Of a stretch of DNA of 64,000 nucleotides, positions 34,640 to 43,405 are shown in pieces. Both the position numbers and the translations under genes were made by a program. The notes beneath the pieces are model-generated. The model saw only the letters and a list, made by a program, of their open reading frames with translations. It did not search any database and was not told the DNA's origin. The stretch comes from Allomuricauda sp. TMED12 (GTDB lineage Bacteria > Bacteroidota > Bacteroidia > Flavobacteriales > Flavobacteriaceae): NCBI GenBank assembly GCA_002167435.2, contig NHBR02000009.1:37389-101388 (forward strand), in the 5' to 3' direction. Position 1 is the first letter of the stretch, and every line of letters begins with the position of its first letter.

Positions 34640-35179
34640 TTAGCCTTTTAGAAAATCTCCGATTTCACCAAGTCCTTCCCCTTTGTAATCGGATTTTTGA
34701 ATGGCCTGCATTAATTGTATGATATGAGCTGGGTTCATATCCTTCCCCAGTACTCTTACCAAGGCAAACCCTCTTTCTTTACTATCCCCGTAAATAATCA
34801 CCTCATCTATGGCATCCTCATCACCCAAATACTTTATAACTCCCTTGCCATATTTTGAATTGATTTTCATCAGCTCAACAAAGTCGTCACCTTTCAAAAT
34901 CTCACGTACCTTTTTCTTTTCAATCTCGTACTCAACTTCATTATCGGCATTCTTTTTAAAGGCCAATAGATTGAACTTACGGAGCGATTCGATAGCTTCT
35001 TTTTGTGTTTCGTTCAAATTTACTTCATCCATTTTAAGGATACTGGCAGGAACGTCTATGGACAAAAAGTTCGGATTCTCCGAATTGTCCACATAATACT
35101 CCTGCAGACTTGGCTGCGAAGCACACGAAGCCAGAAGCAAAGCCCCGGCTACCATTATGGATTTAATTACATGTTTCAT
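34640..35179 (-). CDS. DUF4252 lipoprotein
   Basis: A 179-residue lipoprotein: MKHVIKSIMVAGALLLASCAS, with Cys19 as lipidation site. The mature part has the DUF4252 pattern: an N-terminal FLSIDVPASIL strand, a helix LRKFNLLAFKK, DDFVELMKINSKYGKGVIKYLG, VIIYGDSKERGFALVRVLG, and a C-terminal helix IIQLMQAIQK. It is the last gene of the sigma/anti-sigma/DUF4252/DUF4252 unit and ends at a strong terminator. DUF4252 proteins are of unknown function but recur next to ECF sigma genes, so they are probably part of an envelope stress response. Confidence 0.88.
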   Translation of the reverse strand: MKHVIKSIMVAGALLLASCASQPSLQEYYVDNSENPNFLSIDVPASILKMDEVNLNETQKEAIESLRKFNLLAFKKNADNEVEYEIEKKKVREILKGDDFVELMKINSKYGKGVIKYLGDEDAIDEVIIYGDSKERGFALVRVLGKDMNPAHIIQLMQAIQKSDYKGEGLGEIGDFLKG

Positions 35180-35293
35180 TTTTTTATTTTTTTGATTGAT
35201 TCTGTAAACTCAAAATTCAGTTGACAATAATTAGTTGGGCTTCTGTGTATTTTGTTACACTTTCCAACCGATTATTGTCAACCGATCTATGAT

Positions 35294-35833
35294 CTAGTTC
35301 TTCTTGCCAGCTTCATTTAGCTCTTCGGGCAAGTTCATCTTCTTGGTCAACGAACTGATATTGTTAAGGTCTATATCACCTGTAAGTGACAATATTACCG
35401 TTTCAAATTTATGCCCGTTGGCTTCTACTTCGCTCATTCCGGTCACGAACATCAACAGTTCGCTCACATGGTCTGAATCTTTTCCTTCCTTAATGTAGAA
35501 TTTCACATTGGCATCTTTGTCCTTGATACGCATAAGTTCCTCCATTTTGGCTGATCTTAAATAGCTGTCCACAGAAGCTTTCATATCATCTCCAATACTC
35601 TTGTTTTCGGTTGTAAAAACTTTTAAACTTTTAAGGCTACTGGCAATTTCCATAAAATCGCGTGCTTCAGGATCATCTACTTCTACATCAATCTTTGCCA
35701 ATAAATTGAACATACTCTTGTTCACGATTACCGTGGTCACATCATCCAGGTCCTCGAACTTGTCAAAAACTGATTGTGAAAAACCAGCCAAAGGCAATAA
35801 AGCCATTACTACGATTAAAATATACTTTTTCAT
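35294..35833 (-). CDS. DUF4252 secreted protein
   Basis: A 179-residue protein with an ordinary signal peptide (MKKYILIVVMALLPLAGFSQ). It is a diverged relative of the lipoprotein at 34640: VTTVIVNKSMFNLLAKI, ASSLKSLKVFTTENKS, MEELMRIKDKDANVKFYIKEG, VSELLMFVTGMS and FETVILSLTGDIDLNNISSL. It lacks a lipobox, so the pair probably consists of one soluble periplasmic and one membrane-anchored copy. It follows the anti-sigma gene by 13 bp and is surely cotranscribed with it. Function is unknown. Confidence 0.88.
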   Translation of the reverse strand: MKKYILIVVMALLPLAGFSQSVFDKFEDLDDVTTVIVNKSMFNLLAKIDVEVDDPEARDFMEIASSLKSLKVFTTENKSIGDDMKASVDSYLRSAKMEELMRIKDKDANVKFYIKEGKDSDHVSELLMFVTGMSEVEANGHKFETVILSLTGDIDLNNISSLTKKMNLPEELNEAGKKN

Positions 35834-35846
35834 TTTGTTACGTTTT

Positions 35847-36281
35847 TTAATTGTTATTGTAAATTTTTTGTTTTGCTTGTTCGAACTCGTTGAGGTAGGC
35901 CACTTTTTCTGTTCCGCGGCTAAAATTTTCTGCTAGGAGTTCAAGCGCTTTTTTGGTTTCTTGGTAAGCGTATTCCGCTTTTTGTTCCTCCAAACGCTTT
36001 TTTTCTTGGTACTGATTACCAAAATAAATGCCAAAGGCGAGAACTACTGCCGCTGCAACGGATAGCCACTTGTAATAGTTTACTCTAGGTTTTAATGGTA
36101 CCTGCTTGGTGTACTTTTCTTCCTTGGCCATGGAAAAGTAATTGAACATGGGTTTGTATTGTTCTAAATGTGGTGCTACCTCATCTTGTGAAAAATACGC
36201 CCTAAGTGTTCTTTCTTCATCCACTGATGCAGTGGCCTCGAAATACTTCTCCAATATTTTTTCTATGTTACCCAATTCCAT
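35847..36281 (-). CDS. Probable anti-sigma-like membrane protein
   Basis: A 144-residue protein. The cytoplasmic N-terminal ~70 residues (LGNIEKILEKYFEATASVDEERTLRAYF) contain the acidic helix typical of anti-sigma-like proteins in Bacteroidota. One transmembrane helix follows (WLSVAAAVVLAFGIYFGNQY, about 70-90), then a short charged periplasmic coil with YAYQETKKALELLAENF. It overlaps the sigma gene by 14 bp, indicating translational coupling. The anti-sigma role is inferred from position and topology, not from a catalytic motif. Confidence 0.75.
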   Translation of the reverse strand: MELGNIEKILEKYFEATASVDEERTLRAYFSQDEVAPHLEQYKPMFNYFSMAKEEKYTKQVPLKPRVNYYKWLSVAAAVVLAFGIYFGNQYQEKKRLEEQKAEYAYQETKKALELLAENFSRGTEKVAYLNEFEQAKQKIYNNN

Positions 36282-36777
36282 AGTTATGTTTTTTTATTAA
36301 TTCTTCTCTTACTGTTTTTCTTGCCCTCGACAATGCTACGCGCACTGCGGTCGGTTTCATGTCCAAGAGTTCGCATATCTCATCGAACTCATATTGCTCT
36401 ACATCCCGTAGCTGCAATATCATTTTTTGTTGTTCTGGCAGGTCTTCCATAATCCGTTCCATCCAACTTAAGCTGTCCTTCGCCTCCAACTGTTTTTGTA
36501 AGGAGGTGTTTTCGTCGCTATAGTTACTGTGAACCAATTTTAAGTTCCCTGCTTGTTTGGATTTTAATCGGTCCAAACAAAAGTTTTTGGTCATCGTCAT
36601 GGCAAAAGCTTCTACATTTCTATACTCCTCCATAGACTCACTTTTTGACCACAACTTCAACAAAATTTCCTGAGTGGCATCTTCAGCTTCTTCCCTGGAA
36701 ACCAACAGGCGCTTTGCAAGCCTGTAAAGTTTATCCTTAAAAGGTAAAACCACATTTAAAAATTCTGTTTGTTTCAT
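36268..36777 (-). CDS. ECF RNA polymerase sigma factor
   Basis: A 169-residue ECF sigma. Region 2: DKLYRLAKRLLVSREEAEDATQEILLKLW and VEAFAMTMTKNFCLDRLK. Region 4: LPEQQKMILQLRDVEQYEFDEICELL and PTAVRVALSRARKTVREELI. It heads a four-gene operon with an anti-sigma-like protein and two DUF4252 proteins. It is divergent from the S41 protease across a 214-bp spacer. It belongs to a different subtype from the ECF at 16777, which is longer and has a different partner. Confidence 0.94.
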   Translation of the reverse strand: MKQTEFLNVVLPFKDKLYRLAKRLLVSREEAEDATQEILLKLWSKSESMEEYRNVEAFAMTMTKNFCLDRLKSKQAGNLKLVHSNYSDENTSLQKQLEAKDSLSWMERIMEDLPEQQKMILQLRDVEQYEFDEICELLDMKPTAVRVALSRARKTVREELIKKHNYGIG

Positions 36778-36991
36778 TTGGTTGTCTTAGTTGTTTTTGT
36801 GTCTTTCTTATCGACCTACACTATCACGACGATACATATCGAAAATTGTTACAAAAAATTTGCTAATTGCTTATATAAGGCTATTTTGCAGGGCAAATTT
36901 ATATGTAAAAGCATATAATTTTACTCAAGCCAACCTACACCTCTATTAAATTTTGGAATAAAATTTGAGTAAATTCAATAAAAATTAAGCT

Positions 36992-38482
36992 ATGAAAAAG
37001 TATTTCTTCCTTTTTTTAGGACTCTCTTTGGTGTTTTTGTCCTGTAGTAACGATGACGGCATCAATAATGGACCCACCCCGAATCCAGACCCAACTGCCG
37101 ATGTAACCTCACAAAATTTTATGTGGCAAGCCATGAACCTCTGGTATTTTTGGCAGGCCGATGTTGCCGATTTAGCCGATGACAGATTTACAACAAATGC
37201 AGAGTATACCGCATTTTTGGAATCATACCCCGATCCGGAAAATTTTTATTACAGTATTTGCAACAATCACAGTAGAATAGTTGGGAATGAAAACGCAACA
37301 GACCGTTTCAGTACTGAAAATGAAGACTACAAAGAGTTGGTAAACAATCTCTCGGGTATCTCCCAAAGCAACGGTCTGGAATTTGGATTGGGACTAATAG
37401 GTGACACCGACAATGTTTTTGGCTTCGTTCAGTATATTGTGCCCGATTCGGACGCATCGACCAAAGATATTTCCCGTGGGGAGTTCTTTACCCGCGTAGA
37501 TGGGGTACAACTTACCGTTAGTAATTATCGAACCCTGCTTTTTGGTGATAATAGCACATATACTCTGGGAATGGCAACCATTACAAATAATACAATTTCA
37601 GACAGTGCCAAAGAAGTTGTCCTAACGAAAATAGAGAATCAGGTGGAAGACCCTATTTTGATTGCCGAAACTTTGGATGTAAATGGCACCAAAGTTGCCT
37701 ATTTAATGTACAACCGCTTTTTGAGCAGCTTTAATGAAGATTTGAACACAGTTTTTGCACAATTTGTAGCCGATGGCGCTACCGAGCTGGTTTTGGATAT
37801 GCGCTACAACCCTGGAGGCTCTGTTAATACTTCTCGACTTTTGTCAAGTATGATTTATGGTACCAATACAAGCGATGTTTATATTAGGCAACGTTGGAAT
37901 GCTAAGGTACAGGCACAATTGAGCGATGAGTTTTTAACCGATTATTTTGCAAGCTCCACAGGTTCAAGTGCAATTAACTCGCTAAACCTGAGCAGGGTTT
38001 TTGTTATTGCTACTGGCGATTCTGCCTCAGCCAGCGAATTGGTGATGAACGGACTTGACCCCTACATCGAAGTTATCCATATTGGAGAAGTTACCAGTGG
38101 TAAAATCGAGTTCTCGATTACTTTGGTAGACGACCCAGGTAATTCCTTTATTTACAACAGCGACCGAGAAGGTGATATCAACTCACAAAATACGTGGGGA
38201 TTGCAGCCTTTGGTGGGAATAAATGTAAACGCAGCCGGGAATTCCGATTATATTGACGGACTGGTTCCAGATATTGCCCTAAGTGAAGATTTGACCAATC
38301 TTGGTGTTTTGGGTGATGTCAACGAGCCGCTATTGGCCCGTGCGCTACAAGAAATCACAGGAGAATCTGCCAAAATTGACTTTACAGTGGAAATGCTCGC
38401 AGAACATTTCACCAGTTCCAGGTTCCATACACCTTTAAAGGATAACATGTATTTGGACAAGCCATTGCAATTGAATCAATAA
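36992..38482 (+). CDS. S41-family peptidase lipoprotein (C-terminal processing protease-like)
   Basis: A 496-residue lipoprotein (MKKYFFLFLGLSLVFLSCSN, lipidated at Cys18) with a Pro/Asn/Asp-rich linker. A PDZ-like region lies around 130-200 (GLGLIGDTDNVFGFVQYIVP). The S41 domain follows, with VAYLMYNRFLSSF, ELVLDMRYNPGGSVNTS, and the nucleophile motif VIATGDSASASELVMNGLDP (Ser around 351); Lys in TSGKIEF probably completes the dyad. Such proteases degrade or trim exported proteins in the periplasm or on the surface. It is monocistronic. The 255 bp after it hold no recognisable gene. Confidence 0.92.
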   Translation: MKKYFFLFLGLSLVFLSCSNDDGINNGPTPNPDPTADVTSQNFMWQAMNLWYFWQADVADLADDRFTTNAEYTAFLESYPDPENFYYSICNNHSRIVGNENATDRFSTENEDYKELVNNLSGISQSNGLEFGLGLIGDTDNVFGFVQYIVPDSDASTKDISRGEFFTRVDGVQLTVSNYRTLLFGDNSTYTLGMATITNNTISDSAKEVVLTKIENQVEDPILIAETLDVNGTKVAYLMYNRFLSSFNEDLNTVFAQFVADGATELVLDMRYNPGGSVNTSRLLSSMIYGTNTSDVYIRQRWNAKVQAQLSDEFLTDYFASSTGSSAINSLNLSRVFVIATGDSASASELVMNGLDPYIEVIHIGEVTSGKIEFSITLVDDPGNSFIYNSDREGDINSQNTWGLQPLVGINVNAAGNSDYIDGLVPDIALSEDLTNLGVLGDVNEPLLARALQEITGESAKIDFTVEMLAEHFTSSRFHTPLKDNMYLDKPLQLNQ

Positions 38483-38737
38483 GACCAACCTTTTTGTAAT
38501 CTACATATTTTGAACACGTTAGAAAAAATCATGCTTAAAAACGGTTTGAATATAATCTATGATAGTCTATCCAGCAATAGTTTCGAAGGCAATTAAAATC
38601 AACTCTTAGCAATTATAATATGACATCAACTTTTATAAGAATGAAAAAATAATATTAAAGTAAATTTTATGTAGGTTTTTTCTTATAAAAAATATTTTTT
38701 TAATACTTTAGCAGTAACACTTAAATATCTGTTAACT

Positions 38738-39868
38738 ATGATTAAAAAATTACTCTTAACCAATGTATTGGTTGTATTTTCAATCTGGAGCTCCTCTGCT
38801 CAATTTGATGACTTTGATGACGTCTTTGTTTTTAATGGAACAAAGCCTATTGTTCATAATAAAGTAACCGCACATGATTCTAATTGTGGAATACAAAGCC
38901 TTACTTTAAAATGGTCTTCGGTTGTAAACGAATATTACTATGTAGACAGTTATAGTTTACAAGTTCTGAACAATGGCAACTGGACTACTATACAAACTGT
39001 TTCAGCATCTTCAGGTACTGGCTCTTCCTATTATGTGACAATAAATTCTTTCCAGGCTGGTTGGAATGATTCTGAAGCTAATTTTAATTTTAGAGTAAGG
39101 GTGAATGTAAACTTGGAAGATGCAACTACGTACACTTACATCCAAGGAGATACATTAAAAGTTAAGGATTGGTGCATTGGGTCAACCGTAAATGTTAGTT
39201 TGACTCAAGCCACTATTAATAGTGGCGGACATATTTCAAACCTAGGGAGTAGTACTCCCACAATTTATATAAGTAATATTGGTCAGTCCTATACTGAATA
39301 TTTCACAATTGAGACTACAACAAGAACCAACGGTACTAACTTTGGTTGGAGAAATGTAGATATTAAAACCTATCTTTCCACTTGCTCAACTTTAGGTGCT
39401 TCATGTAATGGTGGCAATATAGGGACAGAGGAATACAATTTTGATTTAATATCGATACCAAATCGTGTACCTTCTGGAACACAAACTTTTCGCAGTAGCA
39501 ATATCAGATTAAGGACAAATGATGTTAGTGTTACACTAAATCATAACCAAACTTACTATTTACATGTGCGCTACTCTATCAACGGAGGCACAACAAAAGG
39601 ATTTGTTTGGCCAATTAGAATCGAATATAGAGACAACTCATCTGGTGGATGCGTTTTTTGCCCCCCTTCACCCATTGAAGGCTTTCAAGCACAATCGAAT
39701 TCTAACTCGATTTCGTCTCCTTACACGGTAGATATTTATAATATGTCTGGTAGTAAAGTAATCACTAAAACATTTGCAACAGAGGACGAAGAAGAAGACT
39801 ATTTGAACTCATTGCCTAAAAACATTTATATAGTTAAAAGTAAGTTTGGTACCAGAAAAGTTTATTGA
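38738..39868 (+). CDS. Secreted hypothetical protein with T9SS type A-like C-terminus
   Basis: A 376-residue protein with a signal peptide (residues 1-21, ending SSAQF). Most of it is Ser/Thr/Asn-rich and strand-like, with Ig/fibronectin-like segments (LTLKWSSVVNEYYYV; SVNVSLTQATINSGG; TIYISNIGQS). A short Cys-containing loop CVFCPPSP precedes the C-terminal ~60 residues. These end YTVDIYNMSGSKVITKTF ... KNIYIVKSKFGTRKVY, a recognisable type A sorting signal. It should be secreted and attached to the cell surface by the type IX system. No enzyme motif is visible. Composition is AT-rich. A strong terminator follows. Confidence 0.8.
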   Translation: MIKKLLLTNVLVVFSIWSSSAQFDDFDDVFVFNGTKPIVHNKVTAHDSNCGIQSLTLKWSSVVNEYYYVDSYSLQVLNNGNWTTIQTVSASSGTGSSYYVTINSFQAGWNDSEANFNFRVRVNVNLEDATTYTYIQGDTLKVKDWCIGSTVNVSLTQATINSGGHISNLGSSTPTIYISNIGQSYTEYFTIETTTRTNGTNFGWRNVDIKTYLSTCSTLGASCNGGNIGTEEYNFDLISIPNRVPSGTQTFRSSNIRLRTNDVSVTLNHNQTYYLHVRYSINGGTTKGFVWPIRIEYRDNSSGGCVFCPPSPIEGFQAQSNSNSISSPYTVDIYNMSGSKVITKTFATEDEEEDYLNSLPKNIYIVKSKFGTRKVY

Positions 39869-39886
39869 TTTTTCATTAATTAGAAA

Positions 39887-39920
39887 AGAAAAGCGGCCGA
39901 TTGGCCGCTTTTCTTTTTTT
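39887..39920. terminator. Strong terminator between convergent genes
   Basis: The stem AGAAAAGCGGCC / GGCCGCTTTTCT closes a GATT loop with a T-tract on the plus side and A-rich sequence on the other. It serves the gene ending at 39868 and overlaps the first bases of the BtuB-like gene end at 39919. Confidence 0.88.
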
Positions 39921-41781
39921 AAAGGTTCAGGTTGAGGCCCACCCTAAAGTTTCTACCTCGGGTCGTGAAGCCAAGCAATTCTCTGTAATCCTCATTCAAT
40001 AAATTATCCACATTCAGGAATACATTCAGTTTGTTATTGATCAGTTCGTGCCGAATGGAAATGTTAAGCAAGGAAAACGGTTCCAAAGCCAAATCGGAAA
40101 AAGTCGTAAAATCCGTATCAAAACGTTCTCCCGTGTAAGCATAGGTCAAAGAGGCATCTGTAGATTCGCAAAACCGATACCACAAAGATACATTGGCCTT
40201 GTGCTTGGGAATACGAATCGCATTGTCCCCTTTCCTTTCTGTGAAAGTATAGTTGACGTTAAAACTTAAATTGGCCAAAGGCAGCCAAGTAGCTTCCACT
40301 TCCACCCCATTGGCATTGATTTCATCTGCAACATTTATGCTCATAAAATTGGCATCATACCCAATGGTATTGGTCTCGTTCCTATCAAAATAGACAGTAC
40401 TGATACGAAACGAATTGTTTAATTTAAATTCAATACCACCTTCAATCGTCGAGTTTTCTTCTGGTTCCAATGCTGGATTTCCTCCAAAGGCGCCGAACAA
40501 TTGTGTTAAATTAGGTGTGATGTAGGATGTAGCATACGACCCCATCAACTTCACATAGCCATTTTCCGTATCAAAAACATAGGATGGGTTCACATTGTAC
40601 ACAAAATGATTACCATATTCAGAGTGATTGTTCAGTCTCGCACCCGCATTCAAATTAAATCCAAAATCTGAAACATAGACCATGTTCGCATAAGGGTCAA
40701 CAATGGTAAAGTCTACTTCATCCGCAAAAATAGCCTCGTCCTTAATATAGTTCACCCCTAAAATGGTATAAAACTGTTCTCCAAAAACATATTTGTTGTA
40801 AACGTCCAACACCCAATTACTTCCCTTAGTAACACTTTCACCAAAGGTATCGTTGGCCACGGACTCATAATCCGTATGGGCCGCATTAAGATGTATGGAA
40901 CCCTTGCCATAACCAAATTCAGAGGACAAACCAACACGCTGCTGTTCATTCTCTCCCAAATTGGGTGCTTCGGCCATGGTTGCATCGTATTCATTTTTAA
41001 ACTTGGTCTGGTTTCCATAAACCTGTACCCCAAAGCTTTCTGCAAACTGATAGCCCAGTTTTATATTAGTGCTAAAGTGAGAGAAAATGTCCTCTTCATT
41101 CCCAGGTGTCACCGCAGCGGAAAGTCCACTTTTGTATCTATTGGAAAAATCAACCCCATAATTGAACTTGCCGAAAGTACCGTTTACATTAGCGGAATTT
41201 TGAATACTTCCTATATTGTAATTCTGATCTTCGGCGGTCTGATTAGTCCCTACGCTCGTTTCAAAATTACCGGCAATCTTCTTTTTGGAACTCTTTTTTG
41301 TAGTAATGTTGATCACAGCCGTTACCGCATTGGTTCCATAAAGCGTACTTGCCGCTCCCTTAATGATCTCAATGGATTCGATGGTGTTGGGAGCAAGTAA
41401 CCGAAGGTCATACTCTGCGGAAAATGTAGACGGGTCCTGTACACGAACACCATCGATAATAATCAAAACCTGACGACCTCGACCTCCTCTGGCATACACC
41501 CCTAGAACGTCACCGTCCCTACCGCGGCTTCCAGCAATCTCGATACCGCTTTTGGTGTTGATGATCTCAGCGACCGTTCTGCCCTGATTGCGTTGCATTT
41601 CCTCTGCAGTGATCTTGATGACCGTTTTACCTGAGTTTTCTCGTTTCAACTCGAATTTTGAATCGCTTACAACAACCTCGTCCAGTTGTTGCACTTTAAG
41701 TGAATCTTGCTGTACATTTTGCGCAAAAATCCCCTTACCCGCCAATAGGGCGGTAATTAACCATAAATGATTTTTTTTCAT
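39919..41781 (-). CDS. TonB-dependent outer-membrane receptor, probably for cobalamin (BtuB-like)
   Basis: A 620-residue receptor with a signal peptide (MKKNHLWLITALLAGKGIFAQ). It has a TonB-box-like LDEVVVSDSK, a plug domain (ITAEEMQRNQGRTVAEIINT, GVYARGGRGRQVLIIIDGVR, IESIEIIKGAASTLYGTNA) and a 22-strand barrel ending in NFRVGLNLNL. Length and layout match BtuB and related small-ligand receptors, without the CarboxypepD-like domain of SusC types. A cobalamin riboswitch lies in its 5' leader, and BtuFCD-type genes are divergent, so B12 or a corrinoid is the likely ligand. It is repressed when B12 is plentiful, if the riboswitch is active. Confidence 0.92.
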   Translation of the reverse strand: MKKNHLWLITALLAGKGIFAQNVQQDSLKVQQLDEVVVSDSKFELKRENSGKTVIKITAEEMQRNQGRTVAEIINTKSGIEIAGSRGRDGDVLGVYARGGRGRQVLIIIDGVRVQDPSTFSAEYDLRLLAPNTIESIEIIKGAASTLYGTNAVTAVINITTKKSSKKKIAGNFETSVGTNQTAEDQNYNIGSIQNSANVNGTFGKFNYGVDFSNRYKSGLSAAVTPGNEEDIFSHFSTNIKLGYQFAESFGVQVYGNQTKFKNEYDATMAEAPNLGENEQQRVGLSSEFGYGKGSIHLNAAHTDYESVANDTFGESVTKGSNWVLDVYNKYVFGEQFYTILGVNYIKDEAIFADEVDFTIVDPYANMVYVSDFGFNLNAGARLNNHSEYGNHFVYNVNPSYVFDTENGYVKLMGSYATSYITPNLTQLFGAFGGNPALEPEENSTIEGGIEFKLNNSFRISTVYFDRNETNTIGYDANFMSINVADEINANGVEVEATWLPLANLSFNVNYTFTERKGDNAIRIPKHKANVSLWYRFCESTDASLTYAYTGERFDTDFTTFSDLALEPFSLLNISIRHELINNKLNVFLNVDNLLNEDYRELLGFTTRGRNFRVGLNLNL

Positions 41782-41856
41782 TTCGTTTAATTGAATAAAC
41801 GGGAGAATAGTATGTGATGCATACGTAAACTTTTATCCCGAAAGTTTAACATTGTT

Positions 41857-42092
41857 TGTTTGAATCTGGCAGGTCTCCTGGCTTGTGTTTTGTCTCCTAC
41901 CTTCCCACCCATTGGGCAGTGGCTTTGAAGAAGAGACAATCGCCTACTACGTACTGATGCTCAAAAAACATCAGTGCCGATTCGGCACATACTTACAGTT
42001 GCGGGAACAGCTCCGGTTTTGCACCGGATTCCCTTTTAATCCCACGGAAACTCCGTGCGAACCAAAATTCGGTGTCAAAGCTAATCAAACTG
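41857..42092 (-). ncRNA. Cobalamin (AdoCbl) riboswitch
   Basis: On the minus strand the core reads GGGAATCCGGTG, then GCTGTTCCCGCAACTGTAAG, a variable arm, GCCACTG (P6/P7 region), and AGCCAGGAGACCTGCC near 41883-41868. These are the canonical B12-box elements. Closing P1 bases GTTTGA/TCAAAC lie at about 42090 and 41862. It sits 76 bp upstream of the BtuB-like receptor and points towards it. There is no second copy in front of the divergent transporter genes. Confidence 0.96.
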
Positions 42093-42131
42093 TTTAATCT
42101 TTTATGCAAAACTTTACAATGATTTTTCGTC

Positions 42132-42188
42132 TGTCACCCTGAGCGCAGTCGAAGGGTCTAAAATGTCTCGACTACGCTCGACATAACA
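42132..42188. repeat. Dispersed palindromic intergenic repeat, copy 3
   Basis: CTGTCACCCTGAGCGCAGTC and CTCGACTACGCTCGACATAAC pair through GAGCGCAGTCGA/TCGACTACGCTC. It lies between the riboswitch and the btuF-like gene. Related to the elements near 27.9 and 33.7 kb. Confidence 0.8.
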
Positions 42189-42241
42189 ATTTTGACTTTA
42201 ATGATGAGGTTTCTTAGAATCTATAAATACTTAAATAATCT

Positions 42242-42249
42242 TACTTTTG
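42242..42249 (+). promoter_or_regulatory. -7 box very close to the btuF-like start
   Basis: TACTTTTG fits TAnnTTTG exactly and ends 4 bp before the ATG at 42254, so transcription could begin at the start codon. No good -33 TTG is seen at the right spacing. Low confidence, since such boxes arise by chance in AT-rich DNA. Confidence 0.3.
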
Positions 42250-42253
42250 ACTC

Positions 42254-43405
42254 ATGGCAAAAAAACAGTGGTCAGTTCTATTCCTGAGCTTGATTTTGGT
42301 GGTTTTGATGGGTTGCAAACAATCGAAAAAAAAGCAACCCGTTCAAAATCAGGATAAATCATCAAATATAACATACGCTACAGGTTTTACAGTGAAACAT
42401 CAAGGTGATATTACAGTTGTTGAAGTCACTGGAGCCTGGCCAGGGTCAGGTAGTTTTAAATATGCTCTGGTGCCAAAGGAAAAACTGCCAGCCATTTCAT
42501 TCCCGCGTGATGCTTATGATGCCATTATCGGAACTCCGGTAGAAAAAGTGGTGCTAACCTCTACTACACATATTCAACCGTTGCTACAGCTCAACGAACT
42601 GAACACCGTAGTCGGTTTTCCGAATACAGACTATATTTCCACCCCCGAGGCCAGAAAACTAATAGAAAGTGGCCAAATTCAAAATTTGGGCATGAACGAT
42701 AGGCTCAACACAGAAATGGTACTTGCATTGAATCCAGAACTGATTGTTGGGTTTAGCATCAATAACGAAAATAAGGCTTACGACATTATTAAAAAGGCAG
42801 GGACACCCGTGGTCTATAACGGTGACTGGGTGGAGCATACACCTTTGGGAAAAGCGGAGTGGATCAAGTTCTTTGCACCTTTCTTTGAAAAAGAGGCCTT
42901 GGGCGACAGTATTTTTGCATCCGTTGAATCTTCATACCAAAAAGCCAAAGAAATCGCCCAAAATGCACTAAGTCAACCAACGGTTTTAACCGGTGGACTC
43001 TATAAAGATGTATGGTACGTAGCTGGTGGAAAAAGCTGGATGGCCCAATTTTTAGAGGATGCCAATGCAGATTATCTTTGGACAGACAATACTGAAACAG
43101 GCAGCATAGGACTCAGTTTGGAATCGGTTTTGGAGAAAGCCCAAGATGCCGAATTTTGGTTCAATCCATCAGCAGAGACCACATATACCGGTTTAGCCGA
43201 GGCCAATCCACATCATCAACAGTTCGATGCTTTTAAAAATAAAAAAGTCTATTCCAATGCAATCGACAAAGGTGAAACAGGAGGGCTCATTTTTTATGAA
43301 TTAGCTCCCCATAGACCCGATTTGGTTTTAAGAGACCTCATCAAAATATTGCATCCTGAATTATTGACGGAGCACGAACTGCAATTTATTAAACCATTAC
43401 CCTAA
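42254..43405 (+). CDS. Corrinoid/iron ABC transporter substrate-binding lipoprotein (BtuF-like)
   Basis: A 383-residue lipoprotein: MAKKQWSVLFLSLILVVLMGC, with lipidation at Cys21. A class III periplasmic binding fold follows, with EKVVLTSTTHIQPLLQLNEL, VVGFPNTDYISTPEARKLI, NPELIVGFSINN and GDWVEHTPLGKAEWIKFFAPFF. It belongs to the BtuF/FepB-like family. It starts an operon with a FecCD permease and an ATPase and faces the cobalamin receptor, so B12 or a corrinoid is the most likely substrate; haem or siderophores remain possible. Lipid anchoring is normal for binding proteins in Bacteroidota. The riboswitch points away from it. Confidence 0.9.
   Translation: MAKKQWSVLFLSLILVVLMGCKQSKKKQPVQNQDKSSNITYATGFTVKHQGDITVVEVTGAWPGSGSFKYALVPKEKLPAISFPRDAYDAIIGTPVEKVVLTSTTHIQPLLQLNELNTVVGFPNTDYISTPEARKLIESGQIQNLGMNDRLNTEMVLALNPELIVGFSINNENKAYDIIKKAGTPVVYNGDWVEHTPLGKAEWIKFFAPFFEKEALGDSIFASVESSYQKAKEIAQNALSQPTVLTGGLYKDVWYVAGGKSWMAQFLEDANADYLWTDNTETGSIGLSLESVLEKAQDAEFWFNPSAETTYTGLAEANPHHQQFDAFKNKKVYSNAIDKGETGGLIFYELAPHRPDLVLRDLIKILHPELLTEHELQFIKPLP

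Noticed and set aside
41885..42097. Open frame on the plus strand across 41.9-42.1 kb.
   Set aside because: It coincides with the cobalamin riboswitch on the other strand; conserved RNA motifs explain the sequence.
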